Shown here one piece after another: positions 48,701-61,600 of a DNA stretch of 64,000 nt. Source of the DNA: Tubulanus polymorphus (taxonomy: Eukaryota; Nemertea; Palaeonemertea; Tubulaniformes; Tubulanidae); assembly GCF_964204645.1 (NCBI RefSeq), contig NC_134035.1:5332501-5396500 (forward strand). The letters run 5' to 3'. Position numbers and translations under genes: made by a program. Every line of letters begins with the position of its first letter. Positions within the stretch are counted from its first letter, which is position 1. The notes beneath the pieces were generated by a model, which ran no database searches, was not told where the DNA came from, and saw only the letters and a list, made by a program, of their open reading frames with translations.

Positions 48701-50470
48701 TGAAACAAAACACGATCACAAGTCATTTACCACTACGATATATGCATACCATCTCCAAAAATATGTTTTATTTTGATAGTTCGCATATTGGTCAGATTCC
48801 TGAAATAGCTGATAAAACTCAACCATAGTGGATTTTACGCGGCACGAGGGCTGCCCGGGCGCAAAATTGAAATTAGGGGCGTTCATATCCCATAACTGTA
48901 CGGGCTTCATACCTGCCCAGTTGAGTAAACGATACTTAAAAGAACGTTGAAAATGAGAGAAGATTGTCCGCACAAGTTATATTCACAGATCATCACAGCT
49001 ACGTAGTTTAGATAATTCACTATAACATATATGCAACTGCGAAAAGGGACTAGCTAACTTACTATCAGAATATGTGTAATCTCCATCAATGTCTAGTTCA
49101 CGTTCGGACGTTCTTTCCAGCCCCTGCGAAAAAATAATTCACGCGTATCTTATTTACAAAAACATATATAAGTTAACACGAGGTAAAATTTATACGACTG
49201 TTAAATATGGCGTCTAAATTTAAAATGGCATCAAAACAAAATTTGAAATATACAATTTTGCCAGATCGTGATCGAGGTTTAAGGAGACTGCCACATTTTC
49301 TCAGCGGTTTTCTATTATTTATTACAACCTTACCCAAGGAGCGTTGTTCTGGGTTGTACATCCAGCTGGCAGGTAATTGTGTTCAACTTCAACATCGAAA
49401 ATTTGTTTGTCTTTACCGAGGTCTTTACCAATCCTTGAACATTTTAAATGTCTTTTTCAAATGACGGACCGAAAGGCAGAGACTCTGTCGTTAGAATCTA
49501 AGAAGTTGACTTAAGCTAATCGTGAATTATGAAAATCGTTTTGCATGAATTATTATTATGCGAGGTCGATTCTGGGAATTTACGATACTTACGATTCGGG
49601 TCCAGTTATTCTTAGCACTTTCATATCAGACACGTGCATTTCGGATATTTCGCAATCGCTACATTTATTCTTCAACGAGTTTACAATTCCCTCAACTAGT
49701 AAAAGGTTTAAGAGAAAGTTATGGTAACGAAATCGTAAGAAAGTAGGTACAGTACATACTATGGTGGCAAATCAGGGACATGCACGGCTAGAGGAACGGT
49801 AAAAACATTTTCACATTGGCCCATTTTCTCGCAAAACTTTTTTGAACGAGATTTTGGTGTCTTGCGCGAGAAAACGACGCATTTCTACGAACAAATTGGT
49901 AAATGGCCCACCACATAAATTCCAGAATAAATTTCCATCGGAAACCACGCCCAAGCGACAAAACACGCCGAGATCTATCACCAGGAAAATTTTCAGGGCG
50001 ATACGTCCAGTAACGACGGAGAAGTCGGTACGAAAATTCGGTATTATTATATAAGATATGGCTCGAATCAGCCACCAAAATATAGGCCTACTTAATATTT
50101 ACAGGAACATAATTTGAAATGTATCGTCCTGCGCTGGGAATTTGTCCCCGCAAAACTATGCTTACCTCCGCTCTGATCAACATTTCCTTTTACTTCAGCA
50201 AGAAAACTAACTTTCGCAGCATAGATAAATCCAACTGGAAAAAGATCAATTCATCATTTTTCCCCAGCTAAAAGCTATTACAGTTATTTAACATGTGTAT
50301 ATGTTTCCATTGATTGGCAAGGGCGAAATTCGAATGTGCCCTCCAAAAAGTCTGAAAAATTGCTATTTTTGAATTTTTCATTGAACGAAAATAAGAATAA
50401 TATCACCTTGAAAAGAAAGTGCCGTCAAAACGAGCCGCGATATCAACACTGGTGTTCGAAGAGCGTCCAT
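45789..50470 (-). CDS. Secreted proteinase K-like serine protease (peptidase S8)
   Basis: Fourteen exons in frame give 389 aa: 50470-50407, 50234-50166, 49695-49593, 49433-49334, 49123-49063, 48699-48660, 48548-48503, 48422-48356, 48273-48111, 47601-47461, 47259-47120, 46619-46594, 46322-46243, 45858-45789. A signal peptide (MDALRTPVLISRLVLTALSF) leads an I9-type propeptide of about 85 residues. The mature domain starts near NNAPWGLERTS. Catalytic Asp145 is in GQGVDIYILDS, His178 in GHGTSVAS, oxyanion Asn269 in SSAGNN and Ser334 in GTSFSSPHVAG. These are offset from proteinase K by a steady 106-110 residues, as the propeptide length predicts. The end (TPNALAFIDC) matches the family. It should be an autoprocessed endopeptidase, secreted or lysosomal. 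The AAG acceptor of exon 4 (49433) is the weakest splice call. Confidence 0.92.
46779..46807. repeat. Short perfect hairpin
   Basis: CGTCCATGTC and GACATGGACG pair perfectly around a 9 nt loop in the intron upstream of the catalytic-Ser exon. The stem is too short for a metazoan microRNA precursor, so no function is claimed. Confidence 0.5.
47005..47092. repeat. Foldback with TGTCCGAAATGTTxCCTTGAG arms
   Basis: The left arm TGTCCGAAATGTTACCTTGA and right arm TCAAGGAAACATTTCGGACA are inverted with one mismatch around a short AT-rich loop. A half-copy (AATCCGAAATGTTTCCCTTG) lies near 51775. It is probably a small MITE, in an intron of the S8 protease gene. Confidence 0.65.
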
Positions 50471-52400
50471 GGCGTCGGTTTGAAACGTTCAAAAATAAAC
50501 TCGTCATTTTATACGTGACAGAAGACGCAGTAAAATACGTGTGTGCGTTGCAGAGATGACGCACGGCGAGGAGGCGTGGTCTCTGAACATCCAAACAGTT
50601 TACTTCAGGTACATTCCATCAATCTTAAAATGCATCAATTTCATATTTCATACATACACGTATCTGACATATTGTTGATTTTGAGAAAAAGGCCGAAGGA
50701 ACTTTATTTTGTTATTCGGTTCTGATATCGGTATTGCTTCACGCCTTCAATTAATATTTTAGATGTTTTTTAAAGATCTTTATGTCGAATCGTTCGCAAC
50801 GATAATCAAATCTCATTTCTTCGCTAGAAAATTAACAAATCCTTACATGTTACATATTCTTTTTATATCTTCACCCGCAGTAAAGATGTTGATGGTGCCT
50901 TCGATTAATCTAATTCGATTAATCTAATTGCATACATTAATCGTGAGCACAGATACATTCAAATCCAACAAAAGCCCACTATGTTTTTATCATATAATCG
51001 TTCCCTGAATGTTCTATGAGTTTTTTTTGTCATGGTTATTCAGTCATCCCAACTTCTTAATGTGGGATTAAACTGTGCCGGTCTTTTTACATACTGTCAT
51101 AGAAATCCGCAATAAATCCGCAATTGAAAAATGATAACCATTTTCGAGCAGTTCGTAAATCTGTATTATTCCACAGAAAAACTCGGTGAAAAATGCATAA
51201 ATCTCATTCAAACATGACTGATGGGTGATGCTTATGCGGGTTTGGACAAGATAACAGACTATATCATGATTTATTTCCTAGTGTCGCCGTCGCTTTCTAT
51301 TTCAATTACAATTCGACACAACCTTCAATATATGAAACCTTTTTAACGGCAAAATCATCCAAAAGATACGAATCGCATTCTAGCTCATTTGAAGTCAACG
51401 CACGGTCAAACTCCGTACAACAGCTTGCGATGTTTCTCTGGAACCAGTTAATTTTCTAAAGACGTCAATCCTACTTCATAAATCATAGCGCCGGAGTAGC
51501 GACAACCGGCTAGAATTCGCCGAGCCGCCGTCGTGATAGGCCACGAACCGATAAACGAATCACGCGAAACAGCAATCATTCGATCCAGTTTATAGTTTCT
51601 TTATAGTCGCATACGTTGTAATGAGTTATTTTTTCTCATCCCAGTTTCGTTCCCACTTTTTCAACTGTGGCGTTTGATTGAGTAGAGATGTTATCAATGC
51701 TTATACCTTAAACCGTTGAAGAAACACTCCCGAGTCCGTGCTGTGACTATAGAGAATACCAGACATTAATGAAAATCCGAAATGTTTCCCTTGAGGTAGC
51801 GGTTCAATACGACTAATACAAAAACGTATATATATCCTAATATCCATCTTCAGGGACCGGTTCCATAGTCATGGCTTAGACTTAAGACCAGTAAGCCTTA
51901 ACTATTTAACCGGCCCCCGGTGTATAAAATACTTATACCAGTAAATCCACCTCACTCCCAGATATACACAATGATATTCATGCACTCTAAAATGAATTCA
52001 GAGTCCATGATAATTATACCCAGCGGTCTGTGAAGAAGAGTCAGTCCATGACAAAAGGAAATCTATCAACCCAAGCACTGAATTTGCCAAAAACCTTGTC
52101 ACTACTGTACTTAATGTATAGAATCAACGCGACGAAACCTTCATCGGAAAATAGACTTATTGAGCTACACTGAACTATTGAGAAACAGATGAAAATTCGT
52201 CGAATTAAGCATCCGTCGAGCTATAGACAAACACCTTAAGCCTTCAATTCATCACGTAGAATCCAAAATGAACAACAAAAACAGAAAAACAAGAAACAAC
52301 TTGATATAGTTAACGATCACAAGGCGTTTATCATTACAGTATTTACTGGACAAAAACAACTCTCAGCAGTGAGTGAAATATCACTTATCAATCAGTCAGC
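50471..52400. other. AT-rich intergenic region, no gene seen
   Basis: This spacer lies upstream of the minus-strand protease gene, so its promoter should be near 50480-50700. I find no convincing coding exon on either strand. A foldback half-copy is near 51775. Confidence 0.5.
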
Positions 52401-52404
52401 ATAT

Positions 52405-52800
52405 CTATAGATCACAATATCATTACTGAACCTAGATCTATATAGTAGATCACAATATCATTACTGAACCCAGATCTATAGTAGATCACAATAGCATTAC
52501 TGAACCCAGATCTACTGTTGATACAAACTAGTGAACTGGGTCCAGGGATAGTAAATATAGATCACAATTTCATTACAGGACCCAGATCTATTGTTTATAC
52601 TAACTACTGAACTGGGCCCAGGAATAGTTAATATAGATCACAATTACAGAACCCAGATCTATCGTTAGTACTAACTACTGAACTGGGTTCAGAGATAGTT
52701 AATATAGATCACAATATCAATACAGGACCCACATCAATTGTTGATACAACCTACTGAACTTGGTCCAGGGATGGTTAATATAGATAACCATTATATAGAA
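52405..52800. repeat. Minisatellite of TAGATCACAATATCATTAC units
   Basis: Blocks of TAGATCACAATATCATTAC, GAACCCAGATCTA, CTACTGAACTGGGTCCAGGG and ATAGTTAATA repeat about six times. The first units are ~40 bp, later ones ~85-90 bp, so the unit grew by adding a second block. Confidence 0.8.
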
Positions 52801-53017
52801 GTTGTAGAACTCAGTTGTGGGTTAGTTTTAACTCCAAACTTGATAACAAATGTTGAACTGGGTCCATGGATACATTTATAACATTTCAATATACTTCAAT
52901 ACGATATATGATTTATAACGACTAAACATACATATACACCCCTAGTTTATCACACGGCTGTAAGGCCTACAGTTACAATGAATAGGTCTTCAGGTTCTAC
53001 TCAATATAGGAGGACCT

Positions 53018-53154
53018 GGGGCCTGGTTGCTCAAAAGTTGGTTAAAGATAACCAGTGGATAGATAATACCATATCAACAATGACACTTTAATTGTCACTA
53101 TATGTCAACTATCTACCGGTTAATTCTAACCAACATTTGAGCAACAGCAGCCCC
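53018..53154. mobile_element. Foldback MITE family A, copy 4
   Basis: The left end is GGGGCCTGGTTGCTCAAAAG and the right end ACATTTGAGCAACAGCAGCC. The interior AACCAGTGGATAGATAATAC is typical of the family. Confidence 0.85.
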
Positions 53155-55666
53155 AGAACTATCATATCAGTTCTAACAAAGACGCGTTATCACCCAGAAC
53201 AAAAAGAATAGAAACAATTTTCTTGTATCCTTTAAATAACGATCAACTCTTCTAACACACATATAGAAATGTTTTGTCAACAACAATCTTATCAACAATC
53301 TGGACGGAGTTTGAAAGATAGATTATTCGTTCGCAATCATTATTTTCTATCTACTATATACATGTATGTAAATAAAAATACCATAAACCTCGCAATTCTT
53401 GAGACTTGTCTGATATCTGGTGAGGAATGATGTCATTTCCTAGGGAAAATAATTGGCAATGTTTGGATTTTTCGCAGACTTTAGTCTCAGCACGCGATAT
53501 TCCGACACCTACCATACATATAATATCCAATTAACTGAACAATATTAGTGCACTTGCACTGATGAACATATTAGCCTCATTATACAGTAGAATGCATATT
53601 ACTTGGGAGCCCATTGCCTCGATTAACGCGTGCGTGCCTCATGGGCAGATCCAGGGAGTTCATAGCCGAGCGTTCATAGTTAACCCCCGCAAAAACCTCC
53701 AAAAAAAATTGGGATCTATCTTTCCAGGATAAGGGGGTAAGAATTGAACTTATTGTATAAGCCTAGCGACCCACTGTAAATACTTCAGCAAATTATACGT
53801 AGCCCCATCGATACACATCAGGATCCAGTTCCACAGTTCTGAGTTAGGGTAAACTCTGAGTTAAAATTAGTTCATTTTCATTGTTTTAACTCAGTCAAAA
53901 CTCAACTCACAGCTGTGGAACTGGGCCCAGAATGCTTCTCAGAAAGCCCAATTCTGAACATTGTCAACAATTTGTATAAGTGTGACGTTAAATTCCTGGA
54001 TTCGTCCCTACGCCTGACCATATATTTTCTAATTTTCTCGCTTAAATTCATCACGACCCATCCCTGCTCAAACTGCCCAGGAAATCATAGGTCCCTCCGG
54101 GTCCGAGCCGAGTGCAGTACACAGTATACAGTGTCACCTTAACAGTTTCGTTCTATACATCGTCGCGTACGTAATTTTTACATCGTATTCATTGATTGAG
54201 ATCACACAAAATAAATATATCATAAATACATAACACCTTCAACACCTGCAACGTGACTGTAATTGCTATATCTATGGTTGAAGGCTGAACAATATTTTTG
54301 ATTTTTAAAACATTAAAAGAAAATGAAAATGTTTCATCAATAAACTGGACCGGTATAAGTCCATATAGTACATATAACACAAAACATTTCATAGACACAG
54401 AGATCATAGTTGTTTAGAACTGAAAATGCACACAGCCTGTTCAACATTACAAGAGTGTAAAGATAATGAACTGAAAACTTCAAGGCAATCTGAGGCACTT
54501 GAAAAAAGGCTCTTTCGACAAAAACTCCTCAACTCTAGAACCATTTCTACAGTTATTGGCGAGTCAAGAGACACATTCTAACTCACAACTATAGAACTGT
54601 AGTCTATATATAAGGCTTATTTACCTTTTTTTATCATCGTAAAGTCAGAGAAGGAAAGGCCATTTTACGAAGCTTTCAGAAAATTTGTCATGTGTCAAGT
54701 TAATATTGCTATAAATTCTCTAAGACTTGATTTGCATAAATTCACATCATAAACGTGTGGCACCGCGAATTAATATATGAATAGGATTGTGTAAATACAT
54801 TGTCATATAGTTTATCTAAAAATCTTCAGCACTTTAATATATAATCAATGGACGGACTTCTCTTTAAAGTTTTTCTAAATAAATGCATAAAATACAGTTT
54901 TAAAATAAAATAATGGACGGATTATTGTTAAATGAAACAAAATACATTAAAGTTATTGATAAGTTAATTACAGATAAATTCGATGCTAGTGCGATGACAA
55001 ACAGCACCAACTTAAGCCTTTAAACTCATTGTGATTAAATAATTCATTGAGTACATTAAGAGGAATGCACCAAAAAAACAAGGCATGATGATATTCTCAA
55101 TGAGTTGCTGCCAAGCAGTCTATTGTTTTTTATTGGAAAATTTTCAACACGTTTCGACCAAATGACAGTGGAAAAAATATACAGAAAATTCAATATCCGA
55201 TGACTGGAAATCTGTTAAAATAATCTTATATTGCTTATGATAGTAACTGTAATATTGCTTTCAAACCCGATAATTTGGGTCAAAGTTTAGATACGTTTGA
55301 TAAATCCCTCGCATAGTGTAACACATGTTATATCTCCTTAGCAGTAAAGCGGCCAAAGTATAAGGCTTCAAATTATGGAGCCAGTGGAGTTAAATTAGTC
55401 CATTTTCAATAAGTTAACTCTGAACTCACTAGTGTAAAACATTGTCCCTGATCTTTGAATGAATATATTTACATCCAGCAGAATTAAAGCCACAAATCTA
55501 ACACAACTGCCGAACTGAGATCTGGGGTCGTTTCAGATTATTCATGGGTCATAGTAACGCAATACTATTGAAACGAATTATCTTGCAAAACGGCCCCGAC
55601 TTCAGAGAGAGAGTGGGAGAGAGATCACTAGACAACGATTGACGCCATCGGAAAAACTGGAGCATT
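53155..55666. other. AT-rich region downstream of KIF17, no gene seen
   Basis: No recognisable coding exon is present. Its right part should contain the kinesin 3' UTR. A minus-strand AATAAA (TTTATT on the plus strand) near 55127 is one possible polyadenylation signal, about 540 bp past the stop. Confidence 0.4.
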
Positions 55667-58600
55667 TCAAAACACTCCCTCCAAATCAGCCGGCGGCGAC
55701 TTTTTCTTCTTCTTCTTCGACGCCGAAGTTTGCGGAGTCGCCAGCGAAGTCAAACGCGCCGGTTTACGAATCGGTAAATCTTCGAGCGTGTTAATCTGTC
55801 CATGTACGTGCGCCGCTCGCAGCTTCTCGTTCGACATTGAACCATTGTGTTCGCCGCCATTGGCAACGGTGCCGTTTTGTTGCCACGATAACGCAGTACG
55901 ACTGCCGTTCATGTTGAAATTTGACGGTGGTGGCCCGGCACCAGCTGATAGAGTCTCACCTGAAATATAAACAGCAGAAAAAGTTATTAATCAATTCAAA
56001 ATAAGTGATGAATTTCATAAATCAATATGATTTTAAATTATGAAGACATAATAAATCAAAATCAACTTCAATATGACCCTCTCATATAAATACGGGTAGA
56101 AATTGCAAAATCAAATGATATGAAATCTAGTTAGATCTTTGATGACTACATAAATAGATAGAGTTCAACACGATTATTTCTATTCGTACAATTAACGCCA
56201 GTTCTTGTTGTCAGACACTTTCAATGCGATTCACATTTGTCTAAATTTCTAAACTACATGTACAAAGGATTGTGTTCTTGTAAAATTCAACAGTTTCCAC
56301 AATTCAAATTTTCTAAATACTCATAAATTTTGTGGGTAGCATCGTTAATAACAAACCACGAGTTCCGTATTGTTGGGTGAGAATTTGATTCGAACGGCGA
56401 CTCTGGAAATAGTTGGTAGCGACGTCGTCGTTTTTCTGACTGAGTATCTACAAACGAACAGACAGAATTTCTAAGTAAAGCATTTAGGTGGTGCTAATCC
56501 AAATCAAAAAGGATTTTATTCGGGGGGGCAATTGTCCTGGGGGCAATTGAACATATTGAATTACCACAGCTTACTAAAAATCACTGAGTCCGAATTCTTA
56601 CAAGCCGGGGAGCTGCAGTTGCTCAAAAGTTGGTTAGAGTTAACCATTGGATAGTTGACATAGTGACAATTAAAACGGCATTGTAACCATGGTACTAATC
56701 CGCAGGTTATGTTTAACCAACTTTTTAGTAGCAGCTGCAGCCCCTGAATGTGTGTTTTACGTACCATACGATAACGATCATTTTCATGATACTCTCCGTT
56801 CTGTTTCAGACGTTTATCATTTGTTCGTCCGCCGGGCACCGGCATCCCTGATAAGAGTAATCAAATAAAACTAGTTAATGATAAACAAATAGGTTTTGAG
56901 ATTCGATCTGAAACGTCCATCAGTGGACTAGACTTGCTTTTTCCCAGACTATTCACTGACATGCGCGTAGTTTTCCCTGACTTGATCGACAGGCGCGGAT
57001 CCAAATTTTTAATCGTTTTCTTGAAGGAATGTACTCAAGACAAAGCGGGCGAACAGTACTACATAATCGGTACCATATCATCTTATGTTTGGCCAAACAA
57101 TTAGCCGTATAGGCCCCCTAACAGAGATTTTAGTCGGCAGTTTAACATTTACATTCTTTATGAACTCCTCCTGGAAAAAATCCTGGATCCTGGATCCTGA
57201 TCTGCTAAAAATCCAATCCATCAATTAACACAGTCAAATATGTACGTACAACATAGATGGAAACTGTTTGATTTTAGCAATCTCGACAAATTTACTTTGA
57301 AAAAATTCCTTTGCTTTGAAAATTCCTTGACTTTTCCCTGATTTCCAATAAACCGGTAAATGACCACCCCATTATTTTTCAACAAATTAACTGATATAAT
57401 TTCACTGACCTGTTGGTAAAGCTGTTTTCTCGACGATCAACTGTGGCACGCGCCATCGTTCATTCTCCTCGTCCCAGACGCACTCTGTTTTCACGCGATC
57501 CAGGTTGCTATAGTTACAATCTCGACGGATGCACGGATGAATTTTATCGATGATCGATTGTAATAACTTGATCTGTTTGTCTTGTCGACGAATCGAGTCA
57601 AGGTAGTCGATTCGATCGAATTCGAATTCCGATTGTAAATCGACGATTTCTCGACGTAAAGATTCCGTCTGCCAAAAACACATAATATTCTCAGATTAAC
57701 TTCGTGTAACAGAACTATCTTAAAACTGGTATCAAGATTTTAGATTGGTTATAGAACTAGAATCCGCTTAGCCTTAAAAAGAAGTCTTCATTACTCGAGA
57801 AACCAATGACTCGTACCCTTTGTTTTTCTTTATCGAGAAGTTTATTTTTGATTTTAAGCTCGTCTTGAATAGAGTCGAATATTCCTTCCATAATACCGTC
57901 GTCTTCTAGATGACTATTGGCCGCTGAAAAAACCATAACAAACATCATCATCGTTGTCAGAGTTTAAACTGAAGAAGGCACTGAGCAAAATGATTCATTG
58001 AGAAAGTATTGAAAATTTCAGAAAGCTTTGTGGAGATTCCAGGGAAATTCGCTTCCGTGTAACAAGCCTTTAATGGAATAAATCATTATATAAAACTCAA
58101 GCGATTACAGTAAACCGGTTACAAGAATGGTCAGTATTTACCGGCTAGTTTGATTTTGCGCTCTTCAGCGTGTTTGCGTTTAACTCTGCGACGTTCTTTC
58201 ACTTCCAGATTGTTCGCCGCTTCTCCACCAACCATTTGACTCTGAAGTTCTTGCAGTCTACAAACAATTACAGTTTACAGTTCAAATGACAGTGACCTTC
58301 ATATTACCAACTCGGATATAAAGATTGAGATATTCATTCTTCCAAGTTTTGATCGTCCACACTTTGCCTGTGTCCAGGACATCGACTGAGACATTTCTAA
58401 TTGAAAATGAACTACGAACACCAGACTAGACATTTTATCGGCACGCTTTCGAAGCTAAACATTCACACTTCAGATATCGTTTCAATCGAAAATGAACTAA
58501 AAACAACACCAGACATTAGACATTTCAAGAAGGGACCAAAATCTCTACAACAAAAGTGAAATTTGAAATTGGAATCTTTCATGGTGTGGTAGGTATGTGA

Positions 58601-61600
58601 ATTGCTTCAAACAATTTTCAACCAGGACACAAGCATGAACAAAAACATAACTCAGGGTCTAAAATGTGTGCTTCACAACAATGAAGGTGCTGTAATTAGA
58701 AGATTGAAATTGTGTTTTTTTTTAGTGCTGACAATCTCAACATGCTGACAAAATTACGGTTATCACTGGAAACATTTTATTAGTCTGTTATAAAAAAACC
58801 ACCCTTCACCAGGAAAAATATCAAGCGTATTTTTTCTATCATTGAGAATATTCAGTAAATCATGGCATATATATTTTGACATTCTCAAACAAAGACTCAA
58901 TAAACAGACATTGAGGGATATAGGGTGAAAAAAACATATACTAAAAAGGAATACATAAAACAGTGATGACATCGGATCCCGAGTATTTTATTTCAATATG
59001 GCAGCCTCCAGCGAAAAAGAGGTCTCGTGAATTTGCCCTACATTGAGACAATTGCATTGGAACCGTACCCAAATCATACCCGCAGAACAGCTGGGGTATA
59101 TGATTTAGGGCACAGTTCCAAGGAAATTGTCACCTTACTGCAGTTGCTCAAAAGTTGGTTAAAGATAACCAGCGGATAAATACCTTAATAACAAAGAACT
59201 TTCATATGTTACTCTGTCAGCTATCTGCTGGTTAACTCTGACATTTGAGCAACTGCAGCCACAGATGGGGGCTATACATTTTAAGGTACTGTTCCATGGT
59301 TTCAGTACATATAATGTCACCTTATATCCCTTTTGGGAGAGCAATCAGTGAGTGTGCATTGAATGAACATAGGTGGACAAAAAGTACGACATTCTTCAAA
59401 TATACAGTCATCGGTTACCTTAATAAAGCCTCATCTTTACTAGCTACATTGCCTTCATTCCTACATTCATACATATATGTTTATTCTTAATACATCGGAA
59501 AACATTTTTGCTAAATTTCTTGAAGAAACTTCTTCTATCGATTCATTCGGTGCTTGTTCTAGATATTATTGTCAAAGTCAGAGTGAACCATTAAGTATCA
59601 GTGTGAAATGCAGTTAACATACGTGATACACATATCCACATTAGTATCAAAAGCATTCACAAGTTACGCAGGCCTGAAAATCATATCCCAGTCGTACAGT
59701 CGTGACTTCGGTCCAGAAATTGAAATACAGCTAATATCAATACACTTGCTATAACCCATATGAAAGCAAAGGTGACTTAGTCCGGTATTACATACCATAA
59801 CTAATGAAATTGGCTGTAGAACCAAAATCAGCTAAAACTGTCGATATGATAAGATTGTCACAAATTCTTTTAAGATTTGGTCCTAAAAATACTGACTACA
59901 GAACCAAAATGTCTTTTCCACATATCAAACACAATAAGTGATTTACATGACAGAAAAGATTTAAAATCCTCTGATATTCTTTTGCCGGTATGTTCGGCAA
60001 ATCTCCGGCACTTGTCGGTAAACTAACAAAAAACCTCTAAACCTAAGCCTTGACTGTGCAACTGATCGCTTAAAATCACGTTCTTAATCTGCAATATTCA
60101 TCATATGAAAACTCACTTTTTCAAAGCCTCCTCGTGTTGATGAATGATAGCCGTCTGCTCGGGAGTCGCCGTCGATGAACTGGTAGCGAGGATTGGAGCG
60201 AGATCGACGTCGTGTTTCGTCGTACCGAGGTGAACAGCGTGCTGTCGCGCCGCTGCTGGTGCCGGTGACTGCGGTGAATACGTCTCCCCTTGACGATCCT
60301 GAAACATACCGGTTCTATAATTGAGGAGTATTTCGAATATTTCAGGAACGTGGAAATTTTACCAAAAAAACCTCGGGCTTAGTTTCCGAATTCTAAAATT
60401 GTAAACAGAATTGATGGAGAGATTGGTATTTTTCAGTAAAGATGGGCCAAAGATTTTTTTGGCAATTTTTACACCCAAAAGGAGGGACTTTTTGACTGAG
60501 AAAGAAGTTCTTTCCAATAAAATGAGCACCCGTGAGGAAGCATTTTCGCAATACCTTCACCAAGAAAAATACATATTGCAGCCCAATTATTCCCATTCAA
60601 AATTGTGCGCAAAAAATCAAATTTGGGGTGGAAGGACTTATTCATCAAAGAAAGGACTAAGAGTCAAAAAGAAGGACAAAGATGACGTTTGTCCAAACTT
60701 TTTCCAAAAGAAAGACAAAGAAGGACTTAAAGGCTTGGACTGGTCGTGAGTCGAAACCTTGATAGACAAGTTTTACAATACTACAATACTTACAGCCATA
60801 CTCAAAACACTATCAACTCCACGTCCGACTTCGTCTGTAAATATATACAAATACATACACTTCAGACGCTGCTATGCTTCGAAAATTCAGAATTTATTTG
60901 TCGAGTAAGAAACTGGGAATCTGGATTATTGTAAACACACTCACGTCCCCCGTCATCCCCTTCAACGATTACGACGGAATGTTCTTCAATTTCCGGCGCC
61001 GATGAGACTTCTGAATTAACGCTCTGCACGGTCATCGCTCGCGGCGCAACTGAAGAAGAAAAAATACAATGAACTCGTCGACGAAATACGTGACCGACGT
61101 GGAGGCATCGGACAGCGGAGTCGAGCTTTAGTCGTAGAATACACGACGATTTAGTTTTAATGCTGTCCATATCGGAAATTAGGTGAAATGAATATCAATT
61201 GCAACTGATACTTGAAGAGTCGAAAAACCACAATAAGTAACTGTATAATGAATACAAATTATGTGCAGATTATACACAGTGAGGTATACGCCTTTAAATG
61301 ATAAATGAAAATAAAATAAAATCAGGCAAGAATGTCACACACAGGAGTCGTTTGAAATATAAAACAAGCAAAGGAAAAGTTCAGTGGCGTTGGAATCGTA
61401 GCGACTGCAGCGGAAAAAGCCTTTTTTTTCTATACTATTTGACAAAATTGAAGTAAATTCGACGCAGCAATATCAGAACCTGTCAAAAATCGGCAATTGG
61501 CTGCGGCAATCAACAATTGCTTCCAACGCGCCTGAAGTTGAAATCAATTCAATGGCAACTCTGGCCCACAGAACAGGTCCGGCAATATAAAATCATAGCC

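Noticed and set aside
49788-50078. 96-aa minus-strand ORF in the S8 protease gene
   Set aside because: It lies in an intron. The exon chain from 50234-50166 to 49695-49593 keeps phase without it and its sequence is not propeptide-like.
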